In this document: piece after piece, positions 53,866 through 63,961 of the stretch | Position numbering within the stretch: the first letter of the stretch is position 1 | How the letters are laid out: every line of letters starts with the position of its first letter | The notes under the pieces: generated by a model | What the model was told of the DNA's origin: nothing | Seen by the model: only the letters and a program-made list of their open reading frames with translations | Database searches by the model: none | Origin: Spongiibacter marinus | GTDB lineage: Bacteria > Pseudomonadota > Gammaproteobacteria > Pseudomonadales > Spongiibacteraceae | Direction of reading: 5' to 3' | DNA length: 64,000 nucleotides | Assembly: GCF_016906995.1 (NCBI RefSeq) | Contig: NZ_JAFBBD010000006.1 | Coordinates: 124,001-188,000, forward strand | Position numbers and translations under genes: made by a program

Positions 53866-55032
53866 TTAATCCCGGCGTAGCTCATCGCGAATAGCGATGG
53901 GCGTCGGGCAGTTGAGCACAACAATATACGATGACACAACAAAGCTCAGAATGGCGGTAGCTTGAATGAGATGAGACGCGCTACTGCCAATGACGCCTTG
54001 CTCAAAAGCCAGATAGGCGATCAACAGCGAGAATTCGCTGATCTGCCCCAAGCGAAGCCCCAGATCCCAGCATAGCCGCTTAGACGCTAATGTTCGCCGC
54101 AGAAGAAAGCGAAAACTCAGTGGTTTTATCGTGAGTAGTATCGCGGCGAGAAGGAGGGCTGGGGCGGCTATTTCTGTGATCAGCGCCAGATTGAAGCGTG
54201 CCCCCAACGAGAAAAAAAACAATATCAGAAAGAAATCTCTTAACGGCTTAAGGCTAATTGCGATGTACTGGGATATCGGGCTGGTAGCGAGGCTTATGCC
54301 GGCGAGAAAGGCGCCCATTTCCGCAGAAAGCCCCATCGCATGGGCCGCCTCGGCAAGCCCTAAGCACCAACCTATCGCCAGCAAAAAAATGTATTCCTGA
54401 AAGCGGTCAAAGCGCTGAATAAGTGGCAGTAATAAGTAGCGTACAGCGACAAACGCCAGGGCGCAGAGCAAGGGGAGCGCGACAAGGGTTTTACCGAGGC
54501 TGATTGGCGATAATTCGCCTTGGCTAACGCTGGAAATTAACAGTAGTACGAGTATGGCGATCATATCTTGCAGCAATAAAATCCCGACCATTAGTTCGCC
54601 GTTTTCGCGGTGGTGCAAAACGGTGGTTGGCAGTAATTTAATGCCGATAATCGTGCTGGAAAACATCATCGCGGCCCCGATTATCCACGCCTCGGCCTGA
54701 GTAAAGCCAAACGCCACGCCAACACTGTAACCAATGGCCAGGAATATTGTGGAGCTAATTAGCGCCATGCCTGTGGTTTTTTTCAGGCTGTGCAGCAGCG
54801 CTTGGGGCTGCATATCCAGACCGAGCAGAAAAAGCAAAAACACGATGCCAAACTCGGCGATCTCTGCCAATAAGCCTAAATCGGTAACCCAGCCGCCACC
54901 GTAGGGGCCAATGATTGCGCCCAGTGCAATATAGGCAATGAGTAGCGGCTGACGGCTGATTAAGGCGAGCGAGGCCAGCAAGGCGGCGCCGCTAAAAATA
55001 AGAAAAAATGAGAAGGTCAGGCTGGTTTCCAC
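53866..55032 (-). CDS. Kef/CPA2-type cation:proton antiporter
   Basis: A 388-residue membrane protein starting at GTG 55032. About 12 hydrophobic segments are seen. CPA2 signs are IAYIALGAIIGPYGGG near residue 32, FLLFLLGLDMQPQALLHSLKK near 70, and SAEMGAFLAGISLATSP near 235. The cytoplasmic TrkA-N domain of KefB/KefC is absent; the protein ends right after the last helix. It probably exchanges K+ or Na+ for protons. A cytosolic gating domain is missing, so regulation differs from KefC. Confidence 0.88.
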   Translation of the reverse strand: METSLTFSFFLIFSGAALLASLALISRQPLLIAYIALGAIIGPYGGGWVTDLGLLAEIAEFGIVFLLFLLGLDMQPQALLHSLKKTTGMALISSTIFLAIGYSVGVAFGFTQAEAWIIGAAMMFSSTIIGIKLLPTTVLHHRENGELMVGILLLQDMIAILVLLLISSVSQGELSPISLGKTLVALPLLCALAFVAVRYLLLPLIQRFDRFQEYIFLLAIGWCLGLAEAAHAMGLSAEMGAFLAGISLATSPISQYIAISLKPLRDFFLILFFFSLGARFNLALITEIAAPALLLAAILLTIKPLSFRFLLRRTLASKRLCWDLGLRLGQISEFSLLIAYLAFEQGVIGSSASHLIQATAILSFVVSSYIVVLNCPTPIAIRDELRRD

Positions 55033-55110
55033 ACGCGCTCCTGCTGCTCTACTTGCGCCGTATCACAATGATCCGGCACTACTCAGCATAGCGGAGCGAA
55101 TGAGAGGCGT

Positions 55111-55133
55111 AAAAAAACCCGCATAGCGGGTTT
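55111..55133 (-). terminator. Terminator of the cysI-DUF934 operon
   Basis: On the minus strand ACCCGC and GCGGGT with a three-base loop, followed by seven T. Ten bases after the DUF934 stop. Confidence 0.88.
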
Positions 55134-55142
55134 AGTGTGCAA

Positions 55143-55631
55143 TTACGCTTGGCGACGCCGGAACAGGGGGAGTGGCTGGTCCACGCTGGACTGATAGCTT
55201 TCGCTGAAGTCGTTCAGGCTGGCCAGCGCGGCTTCCAGCTCGTCGCTGGGCAGGGCATAGCTGGAAAACCCGCAGCGCTTCATATAGAATAGCTGGTCGC
55301 GAATAAAATCACCAACGGCACGAATTTCGCCCTGATATCGGCGTTGCTCGCGTAGCTCGCGGGCATAACTGAAGCCGCGGCCGTCCATAAACTTCGGAAA
55401 GTCTACCGCCACAAAGCTGAGCGTTGACAAGTCTTCGTCGCTCAGTGATTTAGGTGACTCGTCACTGGCCAGATAAACGGCTATTTCGCCCAAGGCGAGC
55501 AGGGCGTCGCGCTGCTGCTGCCAGAGCGCCAACGGAACGATAACGTGGTCGGCACTCGGTAAGGTCTCGGCGTCGCGCCAAACTTGCCAGTTGTCGTCAA
55601 CAACCTGACCATTCTTAATAATCTTAGGCAT
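55143..55631 (-). CDS. DUF934 protein, sulfite reductase partner
   Basis: A 162-residue protein starting at ATG 55631, which overlaps the cysI stop by eight bases. DUF934 signs are PLALWQQQRDALLA, ELREQRRYQGEIRAVGDFIRDQLFYMKRCGF and ALPSDELEAALASLNDFSESYQ. The family almost always follows a CysI-type sulfite reductase and is thought to help its function or electron delivery. The ten residues upstream have no second ribosome site, so coupling to cysI is likely. Confidence 0.9.
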   Translation of the reverse strand: MPKIIKNGQVVDDNWQVWRDAETLPSADHVIVPLALWQQQRDALLALGEIAVYLASDESPKSLSDEDLSTLSFVAVDFPKFMDGRGFSYARELREQRRYQGEIRAVGDFIRDQLFYMKRCGFSSYALPSDELEAALASLNDFSESYQSSVDQPLPLFRRRQA

Positions 55632-57267
55632 ATACACGCTCCTTAAACGGCGCCAGGCCTATGCGTTCGTAGGTATCGATAAAGCGCTCTTCGGGGTGGC
55701 GCTTTTCAAGGTAGCAGTTGAGTATTTTCTCAACGACGTCGGGAATTTCGTCTTGCGCAAAAGAAGGGCCAAGGATCTTACCCAGCGATGCATTCAGCCC
55801 CTGCTGACCGCCGAGCGACACTTGATAGAACTCCTGACCTTTTTTATCGACGCCGAGGATACCGATATTACCAATGTGGTGGTGGCCACAAGCATTCATA
55901 CAGCCGGAGATATTCAGCTCTATGTCGCCCAGGTCGTAAAGGTAGTCAAGATCGTCGAAGCGGCGCTGAATGGCTTCTGCAATGGGGATCGACTTGGCGT
56001 TGGCCAGCGAGCAGAAATCACCGCCGGGGCAGCAGATGATATCGTTCATCGTGCCTACCGTCGGGCTGGCAAGCTCCAGGCTGACAAGTTTTTGCCATAG
56101 AGCAAAAAGCTGGCGCTGCTGAATATCAGGTAGTACCAGGTTCTGTTGATGGGTTGAGCGAATTTCACCAAAGCCAAACTCCTCGGCGAGGTCCGCGACT
56201 GCTTCAAACTGTTCTGCAGTGATATCGCCCGGTGCGACGCCGGTGGTTTTCAGCGATAGGGTCGCGATAGCATAGCCACGTTGCTTATGGGCGTGCACAT
56301 TGTGGTTGAGCCAGCGGGCGAAATCGACATTCTCGAGGGCGAGGGCCTGGAGATCTTCATTTTCCAGCGCCTCGTAATCCGGGCGAGTGAAAAATGACTG
56401 AGCGCGGGCAATTTCCTCGTCGGGAAGGTCTAAATTGCCATCTTTAATAAAGGCCCATTCTTCTTCCACTTTAGCTTTGAAGGCGTCTGCGCCCATGGCG
56501 CGAACCAAAATTTTAATACGCGCTTTGAATTTGTTGTCACGGCGGCCCAACTGGTTGTAAACCCGAACGATGGCCTCCAGATAGCTGAGCAAGTGGCGCG
56601 GTGGCAAGGCCTCGTGGATAACACTGCCGATAACCGGCGTACGACCCAAACCGCCGCCTACAATTACTTTGAACGCGGTATTGCCGTTGTCGTCTTTGAC
56701 GATCTGCACGCCGATGTCGTGAACCAATACCGCCGCCCGGTCTTGCTCAGAGCCGCACACAGCGATTTTGAATTTACGGGGAAGGAAGGCAAATTCCGGG
56801 TGAAAAGTGGACCACTGACGAATGATTTCACACCACGGCCGGGCATCTTCAACTTCATCGGCGGCAACGCCAGAGAACTGGTCTGCGGTGACATTGCGAA
56901 TGCAGTTACCACTGGTCTGGATGGAGTGCATTTCCACCTCAGCCAGATGCTCCAGAATATCGGGAACTTCTTCCAGTTTCGGCCAATTCAACTGAACATT
57001 TTGGCGGGTACTAATGTGTGCATAGCCCTTGTCGTACTCGCGGGTAATAAAGGCTAGCTTGCGCAGCTGCTGGCTGTTCAGCGTGCCATAGGGCACCGCA
57101 ATGCGCAGCATGGGAGCAAGGCGCTGAACATACAGGCCATTTTGAAGGCGCAGCGGCAAAAACTGTTCCTCAGTGATTTTGCCAGCCAGATAGCGCTCGG
57201 TTTGATCCCGATACTGAGCGACGCGTTGGCTGATGATCTGCCGATCGTACTGGTCGTATGCGTACAT
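55624..57267 (-). CDS. cysI: Sulfite reductase (hemoprotein subunit), siroheme and 4Fe-4S
   Basis: A 547-residue enzyme. Two ferredoxin-like repeats are seen, then siroheme-binding ISTRQNVQLNWPKLEEV (near 85) and RNVTADQ. The 4Fe-4S cysteines are in IICCPGGDFCSLA (near 408) and SGCMNACGHHHIGN (near 455), the full CX5C...CX3C set. It reduces sulfite to sulfide. It is transcribed leftward with DUF934 behind it. A TATAAT without a good -35 at 57330-57335 on the minus strand suggests an activator-dependent promoter such as that used by CysB. Confidence 0.93.
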   Translation of the reverse strand: MYAYDQYDRQIISQRVAQYRDQTERYLAGKITEEQFLPLRLQNGLYVQRLAPMLRIAVPYGTLNSQQLRKLAFITREYDKGYAHISTRQNVQLNWPKLEEVPDILEHLAEVEMHSIQTSGNCIRNVTADQFSGVAADEVEDARPWCEIIRQWSTFHPEFAFLPRKFKIAVCGSEQDRAAVLVHDIGVQIVKDDNGNTAFKVIVGGGLGRTPVIGSVIHEALPPRHLLSYLEAIVRVYNQLGRRDNKFKARIKILVRAMGADAFKAKVEEEWAFIKDGNLDLPDEEIARAQSFFTRPDYEALENEDLQALALENVDFARWLNHNVHAHKQRGYAIATLSLKTTGVAPGDITAEQFEAVADLAEEFGFGEIRSTHQQNLVLPDIQQRQLFALWQKLVSLELASPTVGTMNDIICCPGGDFCSLANAKSIPIAEAIQRRFDDLDYLYDLGDIELNISGCMNACGHHHIGNIGILGVDKKGQEFYQVSLGGQQGLNASLGKILGPSFAQDEIPDVVEKILNCYLEKRHPEERFIDTYERIGLAPFKERVYA

Positions 57268-57457
57268 ATAACGTGTAATCTCTCGCGTTAAGTGTCATGC
57301 GGTCCCGGCGTGTGACGGCGGGGCGCTTAATTATAAATCGGAGCGAATGATAAATTTTAATCGGTTCTGCCACTAACGCTTTTTGCGGATAAGCCTTATG
57401 CGTTTGACCGATTACTTCACTCTCTATCTCAGCAAATAGCAGTCTTTTTCATAATCT

Positions 57458-57466
57458 TGCTATACT
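57458..57466 (+). promoter_or_regulatory. Extended -10 promoter of the small membrane gene
   Basis: TGCTATACT matches the extended -10 form. It is about 60 bases before the ATG at 57525. No good -35 is at the usual spacing. Confidence 0.55.
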
Positions 57467-57524
57467 GGCGGCTTTTCCAAGCCGGTTCGCCGGGTGTTAA
57501 CGTCATCATTCCATTGAGGTTGTC

Positions 57525-57644
57525 ATGTCTGACCAAAACCAAGAAGCCCGTGAAGATAATTTTGCTGACGCCTGTGCGTCTGTAGCGATCCTGACGATTG
57601 TTATTGCAACCGTCGTATACTGGTTGTCAGGTATGCCTTCTTAA
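57525..57644 (+). CDS. Small single-span membrane protein (39 aa)
   Basis: A 39-residue product: acidic start MSDQNQEAREDNFADA, then one transmembrane helix (SVAILTIVIATVVYWLSG) and MPS end. TTGAGG lies upstream of the ATG and an extended -10 promoter further up. A bidirectional terminator follows 20 bases after the stop. The full set of signals argues that it is a real small protein. No family assigned. Confidence 0.7.
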   Translation: MSDQNQEAREDNFADACASVAILTIVIATVVYWLSGMPS

Positions 57645-57663
57645 AGCCATCACCCGTCAGCAA

Positions 57664-57694
57664 CAAAAAAGGCTGCCAATTGGCAGCCTTTTTT
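57664..57694. terminator. Bidirectional terminator between the small membrane gene and metH
   Basis: A perfect 18-base palindrome (GGCTGCCAATTGGCAGCC, 57671-57688) flanked by seven A and six T. Works on both strands. Confidence 0.93.
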
Positions 57695-57706
57695 GTTTCG
57701 CCACTG

Positions 57707-60700
57707 TTAGGGATCGTAGTCCAAAATCGGTGACAGCCAGCGTTCCATTGTCGCCATTTCCATCCCTTTTCGCTTCGCGATGTCGGCCACCTGGTCCTTG
57801 CCCACGCGCCCCACGGCAAAGTAGCGTGACTCCGGGTGGGAGTAGTAGAAACCACTCACGGCGGCCGCAGGGAACATCGCCAAGTGTTCTGTCAAACTAA
57901 TGCCCGTGTTCTCGGTGGCATCGAGTAATGTAAACAGTGTTTCCTTTTCTGTATGGTCGGGGCAAGCCGGATAGCCGGGAGCAGGGCGTATGCCACGGTA
58001 GGCTTCCTTAATCAGCGCCTCGTTGTCCAGGTCTTCCTCTGGGGCGTAAGGCCAAAACTCTTTGCGAACACGCAGATGCATGTGTTCGGCAAACGATTCT
58101 GCCAGGCGATCAGCCAGCGCTTTCACCATAATGGCGCTGTAATCGTCATTGGCCTCCTCGTAACGCTTCGCTAGCTCTTCCGCGCCGATTCCTGTGGTCA
58201 CCGCAAAGCCGCCCACGTAGTCTTCGACATCGCTACCCTCGGGGGCAATGTAGTCGGCAAGGCTCATTTGCGGTTTATTGTCCGCTTTTTGGGCCTGTTG
58301 GCGCAGGTGATGGAGCAGGGCGATTTCTTCGCCCTGCTCGTTAAACACGGCAATATCATCGCTGCCGCGACGCTTGGCGGGCCAAAAACCAATCACGGCG
58401 TTGGCCTTGATGTGCTTCTCGTTAATTAATTTATCGAGCATTTTCTGCGCGTCGTTGTATAGATTTTGCGCAGCCTCGCCGACTTTCTCGTCGTTGAGAA
58501 TTTTTGGATACTTGCCCGCCAGTCCCCAGGAGATGAAAAACGGCGTCCAGTCGATGGTCTCGCGCAAGGCTTCCAACGGGTAGTCTTCAAAGACTTTGGT
58601 GCCGGTAAAGCTGGGTTTGGGCGGCTGATAGTCACTCCAATCGAAAGGCAGGGCGCGCTCGCAGGCCGCTGAATAGTCCAGCAGTCGGGTTTTCTGAGCA
58701 TTGCCTGCGCGGCGTGCGCGAATGCGCTCGTATTCATCGCGGCGGTCAGCGACGAACTGCGCCTTCAGGTCCTGGCTTATCAGCTGAGTGGCAACGGCGA
58801 CGCTGCGGGAGGCATCTGGCACGTAGACAGTGACATCATTTTGATACTTCGGCTCAATTTTTACCGCGGTATGCGCTTTCGATGTTGTGGCACCGCCGAT
58901 CATCAGTGGCACTTGGTAATCCAAACGTTGCATCTCACTCGCCACGTGGACCATCTCGTCAAGTGAGGGTGTGATCAGCCCGCTAAGGCCGATAATGTCT
59001 ACCTCTTCGGCTTTCGCCGTTTCCAAGATCTTATCGGCCGAGACCATAACGCCCAGGTCGATTACCTCAAAGTTATTACACTGTAGAACAACGCCAACAA
59101 TGTTTTTGCCAATGTCGTGAACATCGCCTTTCACCGTCGCCATTAGCACTTTGCCGTTGGCCTTGGCGCCGACCTCTTTGCCAGCTTCAATAAAGGGGTT
59201 TAGGTAGGCAACGGCCTGTTTCATTACCCGGGCAGATTTTACAACCTGGGGCAGGAACATCTTGCCGTCGCCGAATAGATCACCAACAACGTTCATGCCG
59301 TCCATCAATGGGCCTTCAATCACGTCGATGGGTTTTGCCGCTTCTTGTCTTGCGGCCTCGGCATCCTCTTCGATAAACGTGGTGATTCCTTTTACCAGGG
59401 AGTGCTCAATACGCTTGGCGACCGGCCATTCACGCCAGCTAAGGTCTTCCTGCTGGGCCATGCCCTTGCCGTCACCGCGGTATTTCTCGGCGATATCGAG
59501 CAGCCGTTCGGTGCTGTCGTCGCGGCGATTCAAGATGACGTCTTCCACCGCGTCGCGCAGTTCGTCCGGCAGGTCGTCGTAGATGGCGAGCTGACCCGCG
59601 TTAACGATACCCATGTCCATGCCGGCTTTGATCGCGTGGTAGAGAAACACTGAGTGAATCGCCTCGCGCACCGGATTGTTGCCGCGGAACGAAAACGACA
59701 CATTGGAAACGCCGCCGGAGACCATGGCGCCGGGGAGTTCGGCTTTGATATAGGCGGTGGCTTCAATAAAGTCGACGGCGTAGTTGTTGTGCTCGTCGAT
59801 ACCGGTGGCTACCGCAAAAATATTGGGGTCGAAAATAATATCTTCCGCGGGGAAACCGATCTCATCTACCAAGATGTCGTAGGAGCGCTTACAGATTTCT
59901 GCTTTGCGCTTAAAGGTATCTGCCTGGCCGTCTTCGTCAAAGGCCATCACCACCACGGCGGCGCCAAACTTCATGCACTGGCGAGCGCGATCGCGAAATT
60001 CCTCTTCACCTTCTTTTAGTGAGATCGAATTGACCACGGGTTTTCCCTGAATGCACTTCAGGCCAGCCTCGATAATCTCCCACTTAGACGAGTCCACCAT
60101 GATGGGCACGCGCGAGATATCGGGTTCAGAGGCAATCAAGTTGAGGAAGGTCACCATTGCCGACTGGGCGTCGAGCATGCCTTCATCCATATTGATGTCG
60201 ATGATCTGCGCGCCATTTTCCACTTGCTGGCGAGCAACAGATAGCGCTTCGTCGTAATTACCTTCCAAAATCAGCCGCTTGAAGATCGCCGAACCCGTTA
60301 CATTGCAGCGTTCACCGACGTTGACGAACAGGCTGTCGGCGGTGATGTTGAAGGGCTCCAGGCCAGATAGGCGACATGCGGGCGCTCGCTCGGGCAGCGC
60401 TCGGGGAGCGACACCTTCCACGGCGCGTGCGATTGCTTCGATATGGGCTGGGGTCGTGCCGCAGCAACCGCCCACTAGATTCAGGTAGCCGCGCTGTGCA
60501 AATTCGCGCAGCTCGCCGTGCATATCATCGGGGGTTTCGTCGTACTCGCCGAATTCATTAGGCAAGCCAGCATTAAAGTGGCCGCTAAAATAGCAGTCTG
60601 CCGCGTCGGCGAGCTCTTCAACAAAGGGGCGAATTTCGCTGAATCGACGGCCACAGTTGGTGCCAACAATCAGCGGCTTAGCGTGGGCAATACTATTCCA

Positions 60701-61402
60701 GAACGCCGTCGGGGTTTGGCCGGAAAGGGTGCGCCCACTGGTGTCGGGAAACGTTACCGATATCATGATCGGTAGCTCAATATTGTGGTCTTCAAAATAC
60801 TGCAGCACCGCGTATACAGCGGCCTTGGCGTTCAGGCTGTCGAAGATGGTCTCGATTAGCAGCAGATCCGCGCCACCGGTCACCAGGCCTCGGGTGGCGG
60901 CATAGTAGTCGCTGACCAGCTTGTCGAAATTGATATTGCGCGCGCCCGGGTCATTTACATCGGGAGAAATAGACGCGGTCCGCGGGGTGGGGCCGATAAC
61001 ACCGGCCACAAACCGGGGTTTATCCGGGTTGCGGGCCGTTTCGGCATCAGCCACTTCTCGGGCAAGCTGGGCGCCTACAACATTGAGCTCTTCGGCGATC
61101 TCGCCCAGTTCATAGTCATCCTGCGCGACCATGGTGGAGTTAAAGGTATTGGTCTCGATGATATCGGCACCAACATCCAAAAACGCCTGATGAATATCGC
61201 GAATCAGCTGAGGCTGGGTCAGTGTTAGTAGATCATTATTGCCACGCACGTCCTTGTGGTAATCGGCAAAGCGTTCGCCTCGGTAAGCAGATTCTTCCAG
61301 TTTGTACTGTTGAATCATGCTGCCCATGGCCCCATCTATTACCAGTATGCGGTCTTTGATGGCAGCTTTTAGTAGATCGGCGCGGGCAGTAGAGTGAGTC
61401 AT
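57707..61402 (-). CDS. metH: Cobalamin-dependent methionine synthase
   Basis: A 1231-residue MetH with all four modules. The homocysteine domain (1-320) has GTNCG and [11 protein letters not shown] zinc cysteines. The pterin-binding domain (about 350-620) follows, then the cobalamin domain with [11 protein letters not shown] near residue 760, whose His ligates cobalt. The C-terminal activation domain (about 900-1231) includes [15 protein letters not shown] and [16 protein letters not shown]. It makes methionine from homocysteine and methyltetrahydrofolate. No cobalamin riboswitch was recognised upstream. Confidence 0.97.
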   Translation of the reverse strand: MTHSTARADLLKAAIKDRILVIDGAMGSMIQQYKLEESAYRGERFADYHKDVRGNNDLLTLTQPQLIRDIHQAFLDVGADIIETNTFNSTMVAQDDYELGEIAEELNVVGAQLAREVADAETARNPDKPRFVAGVIGPTPRTASISPDVNDPGARNINFDKLVSDYYAATRGLVTGGADLLLIETIFDSLNAKAAVYAVLQYFEDHNIELPIMISVTFPDTSGRTLSGQTPTAFWNSIAHAKPLIVGTNCGRRFSEIRPFVEELADAADCYFSGHFNAGLPNEFGEYDETPDDMHGELREFAQRGYLNLVGGCCGTTPAHIEAIARAVEGVAPRALPERAPACRLSGLEPFNITADSLFVNVGERCNVTGSAIFKRLILEGNYDEALSVARQQVENGAQIIDINMDEGMLDAQSAMVTFLNLIASEPDISRVPIMVDSSKWEIIEAGLKCIQGKPVVNSISLKEGEEEFRDRARQCMKFGAAVVVMAFDEDGQADTFKRKAEICKRSYDILVDEIGFPAEDIIFDPNIFAVATGIDEHNNYAVDFIEATAYIKAELPGAMVSGGVSNVSFSFRGNNPVREAIHSVFLYHAIKAGMDMGIVNAGQLAIYDDLPDELRDAVEDVILNRRDDSTERLLDIAEKYRGDGKGMAQQEDLSWREWPVAKRIEHSLVKGITTFIEEDAEAARQEAAKPIDVIEGPLMDGMNVVGDLFGDGKMFLPQVVKSARVMKQAVAYLNPFIEAGKEVGAKANGKVLMATVKGDVHDIGKNIVGVVLQCNNFEVIDLGVMVSADKILETAKAEEVDIIGLSGLITPSLDEMVHVASEMQRLDYQVPLMIGGATTSKAHTAVKIEPKYQNDVTVYVPDASRSVAVATQLISQDLKAQFVADRRDEYERIRARRAGNAQKTRLLDYSAACERALPFDWSDYQPPKPSFTGTKVFEDYPLEALRETIDWTPFFISWGLAGKYPKILNDEKVGEAAQNLYNDAQKMLDKLINEKHIKANAVIGFWPAKRRGSDDIAVFNEQGEEIALLHHLRQQAQKADNKPQMSLADYIAPEGSDVEDYVGGFAVTTGIGAEELAKRYEEANDDYSAIMVKALADRLAESFAEHMHLRVRKEFWPYAPEEDLDNEALIKEAYRGIRPAPGYPACPDHTEKETLFTLLDATENTGISLTEHLAMFPAAAVSGFYYSHPESRYFAVGRVGKDQVADIAKRKGMEMATMERWLSPILDYDP

Positions 61403-61564
61403 GTAGGTCCTGATGCTGTTTTACGTGGGGCAAGTAGCCGTTCATAGGCTGTGGCCGGAATGGCCTTCGTGCTAAACTGCGCAATTCTATCAGATTGTCA
61501 GCTTGGCATAGAAATTTCATCTCACTGCCGCTTACGATCCGTCCGGAGTCCATACGAGGTACAT

Positions 61565-62167
61565 ATGACGACAGAGCAAGCCGAGGTCAAATTAACCATC
61601 ACCGAGTCCGCGCAGGGCTACCTGGCTGAACTGCTTTCCAAACAAGACGACGTGATCGGTGTTCGTGTGTTTATTACGCAACCGGGCACGCCCAAGGCGG
61701 AAACCTGCATTGCTTATTGTCGTGATGACGACGCGAAAGATGACGATATCGTCATTGATTACAGCGGTTTCAAGGCCTATTTCGAGGGTCGCAGCGTGCC
61801 ATTTTTGGAAGATGCGCTGATCGACTATTCGAAAGATCGCATGGGTGGTCAGCTAACAATCAAGGCGCCCAACGCTCGTCTGCCAAAGGTCAGTGCCGAC
61901 AGCCCCCTGGAAGATCGCATCAATTATGTGTTGTACAACGAGGTTAACCCCTCACTCGCTGCCCACGGCGGTGAAGTGTCGCTCGTTGAAATTACCGAAG
62001 ACCATATTGCCATTTTGAAATTTGGCGGCGGTTGCCAGGGTTGCGGCATGGTCGATGTCACCCTCAAAGAGGGGGTTGAGAAAACCCTGGTTGAGCAGGT
62101 GCCCGAATTGAACGGCGTGCGGGATATGACCGACCACAGCAACACGGATAACGCCTACTTTAAATAA
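61565..62167 (+). CDS. nfuA: Fe-S biogenesis protein NfuA
   Basis: A 200-residue NfuA starting at ATG 61565 (CGAGG upstream). The N-terminal A-type-like domain ([29 protein letters not shown]) lacks the cysteines of true A-type carriers, as in E. coli NfuA. The C-terminal Nfu domain has the CxxC Fe-S motif in [21 protein letters not shown] near 150. It delivers 4Fe-4S clusters to client enzymes under stress. It is divergent from metH. Confidence 0.95.
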   Translation: MTTEQAEVKLTITESAQGYLAELLSKQDDVIGVRVFITQPGTPKAETCIAYCRDDDAKDDDIVIDYSGFKAYFEGRSVPFLEDALIDYSKDRMGGQLTIKAPNARLPKVSADSPLEDRINYVLYNEVNPSLAAHGGEVSLVEITEDHIAILKFGGGCQGCGMVDVTLKEGVEKTLVEQVPELNGVRDMTDHSNTDNAYFK

Positions 62168-62217
62168 GCCTGCTTCCTCGCATTCCGCGCCGCCTGGCGG
62201 CGCCAGAAGGATTTGCC

Positions 62218-62628
62218 ATGATTTCGCTTCCCTATACGCGCACCTGCATACAGGTGCGCTTTTCCGACTTAGACTTTCTCGGCCACGTGTCCAACAGCGT
62301 CTACGCGCAATATTTTGACTTGGCGCGCATCGATTTTTTTCGCGAGTTGGATAAAGTCTCCAAAGCGCCTCATAACGTGGTGGCGAGTGTGAAAATGGAT
62401 ATGCTGCGGGAAATTCGCTTCGACCACGAGGTTGTTGTCGATACCTGGTGCTCGCACGTTGGCAACAAAAGCATGACCATCGAACACCACATCTATGCCA
62501 ATGGCGAATGTGCCACCACCTCGAGCAGTGTGATTGTCGGTTTTGATCGCGAGACGCGCAGCGCCATTGCGCTGCCAAGTGGCTGGCAAGTCACTGATCC
62601 CGGTTTAATTCCTGCAAAACCGGCCTAA
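62218..62628 (+). CDS. Hotdog-fold acyl-CoA thioesterase
   Basis: A 136-residue 4HBT thioesterase. RFSDLDFLGHVSNSVYAQYFDLARIDFF holds the catalytic Asp-type motif (DxxxHVxN, near residues 17-26). HEVVVDTWCSHVGNKSMTIEHHIY is the central strand pair. It hydrolyses an acyl-CoA; substrate unknown. Its stop overlaps the start of ychJ by one base, so the two are likely co-translated. Confidence 0.9.
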   Translation: MISLPYTRTCIQVRFSDLDFLGHVSNSVYAQYFDLARIDFFRELDKVSKAPHNVVASVKMDMLREIRFDHEVVVDTWCSHVGNKSMTIEHHIYANGECATTSSSVIVGFDRETRSAIALPSGWQVTDPGLIPAKPA

Positions 62629-63080
62629 TGGACGCGGCGTGCCCCTGCGGCAGTGGTGGCAACTACGGGGATTGCTGTCAGCGCTATCACACTCATCAGG
62701 CCACCGCGAGCACGGCCGAGCAATTGATGCGCTCGCGCTACTGTGCATTCGTGGTGGGCGACAATCGCTACCTTCGCGATAGCTGGCACCCCGATTTTCG
62801 CCCGCAAGACCCACTTATTAGCGATGACACGCCCTGGCTAGGCCTGCGTATATTGGCTGCGCCAGCCCCACAGGCGGACGCGGCGACCGTCGAATTTGTG
62901 GCATTTTATCGTCAGCAAGGGCGCGTAGCGCAGTTGCATGAGCGCTCTCGGTTTATTCGTATGGACGGCAGGTGGTACTACACCGAAGGTGATCAACTGC
63001 CAGCTATCAAGCTTGCGCGCAACGACCGCTGCTGTTGTGGCAGTGGCCGTAAACAGAAACACTGCCATGCGGAATGCTAA
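62628..63080 (+). CDS. ychJ: UPF0225 protein YchJ with two SEC-C metal sites
   Basis: A 150-residue protein. Zinc-binding SEC-C motifs stand at both ends: CPCGSGGNYGDCC (residues 5-17) and CCCGSGRKQKHCHAEC (last 16). The first has the full CxC...CC; the last ends in CH instead of CC. Between them lies a NTF2-like fold (MRSRYCAFVVGDNRYLRDSWHP, RSRFIRMDGRWYYTEGD). E. coli YchJ has the same layout. Function is not known. Confidence 0.92.
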   Translation: MDAACPCGSGGNYGDCCQRYHTHQATASTAEQLMRSRYCAFVVGDNRYLRDSWHPDFRPQDPLISDDTPWLGLRILAAPAPQADAATVEFVAFYRQQGRVAQLHERSRFIRMDGRWYYTEGDQLPAIKLARNDRCCCGSGRKQKHCHAEC

Positions 63081-63083
63081 CTT

Positions 63084-63824
63084 GTGAAGTCGCTGCGAAT
63101 ACTTTCCTATAACGTGCACAAAGGGTTCAGCGCCCGCAACCGGCGCTATTTGCTCGATGAAATTCGCGAGGGCATTCGCAGTGTAAATGCCGACATTGTC
63201 TTTCTACAGGAAGTTGTTGGCGAAAACCGCGACCACGCTAAACGCTGGGAAAATTGGGTGGATGCCGGCCAGTTTGAGTACCTGGCTGACAGCGTGTGGC
63301 CGCATTTTGCCTACGGCCGCAATGCGATCTATCAGCACGGTCATCACGGCAATGCCATCCTCAGCAAATATCCCATTGTTAACAGCGACAATGTCGATGT
63401 GTCAGTGATGAAGCGCTCCCAGCGCGGCTTACTGTTCGCGCAAATTACTCCCGGTGTTCAGCTTGTCTGTGCGCATATGGGCTTGTTGGCCTGGGAACGA
63501 CGCCGCCAATTCAAGCAATTGAAGCATCAGCTTATGGAGCGAGATAGCGCTGCTGAGGGCTTGATTATCGCCGGAGATTTTAACGACTGGCAGTTGCGTC
63601 TGCACAAGCATTTCTATCGTGAACTGGATGTTCGGGAAGCGATGACGGAAATACAGGGGCGCCCCGCAAAGAGCTTCCCCGCACCGTATCCACTGTTGCC
63701 GCTGGATCGCATTTACTACAAGGGCTTGGTATTGCGTGAGGCGAAGGTGCTTCGCGGAGAGCCGTGGCGGTCGCTGTCTGATCACTGCGCCCTTTATGCT
63801 GAATTTGCTTTACCTAATTGCTAA
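63084..63824 (+). CDS. Endonuclease/exonuclease/phosphatase family protein (YbhP-like)
   Basis: A 246-residue protein with GTG start 63084. EEP fold signs are ILSYNVHKGF (residues 6-15), DIVFLQEVVGE with the metal Glu (near 40), HHGNAILSKYPI, VCAHMGLLAWERRRQFKQL, GDFNDW (near 165) and SDHCALYAEF with the catalytic His at the end. It is a metal-dependent phosphodiesterase of the YbhP type, which in E. coli precedes a cardiolipin synthase gene. Here it follows ychJ with a three-base gap. Confidence 0.88.
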   Translation: MKSLRILSYNVHKGFSARNRRYLLDEIREGIRSVNADIVFLQEVVGENRDHAKRWENWVDAGQFEYLADSVWPHFAYGRNAIYQHGHHGNAILSKYPIVNSDNVDVSVMKRSQRGLLFAQITPGVQLVCAHMGLLAWERRRQFKQLKHQLMERDSAAEGLIIAGDFNDWQLRLHKHFYRELDVREAMTEIQGRPAKSFPAPYPLLPLDRIYYKGLVLREAKVLRGEPWRSLSDHCALYAEFALPNC

Positions 63825-63825
63825 A

Positions 63826-63946
63826 AAAAAGCCCCGGATAAACCGGGGCAAAGCCATAGATGGTGTAGAAGCACTTAGCTTTACGCCAAAAATATTCGGG
63901 TGGATCAATAAATAATAAAAAAGGCGCCAATTGGCGCCTTTTCATC
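63826..63946 (-). terminator. Two hairpins after the last genes: minus-strand and bidirectional terminators
   Basis: GCCCCGG/CCGGGGC (63831-63849) is followed on the minus strand by eight T, and GGCGCCAATTGGCGCC (63923-63938) has T4 on the plus side and A6 before. Both fit the end of the leftward gene entering from the right edge; the second can also stop rightward transcription. Confidence 0.75.
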
Positions 63947-63961
63947 TTTCCGGTGGGGCTT

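Noticed and set aside
61403-61564. Possible cobalamin riboswitch upstream of metH
   Set aside because: The region is only 160 bases and contains no B12-box-like element or matching hairpin set that I could find.
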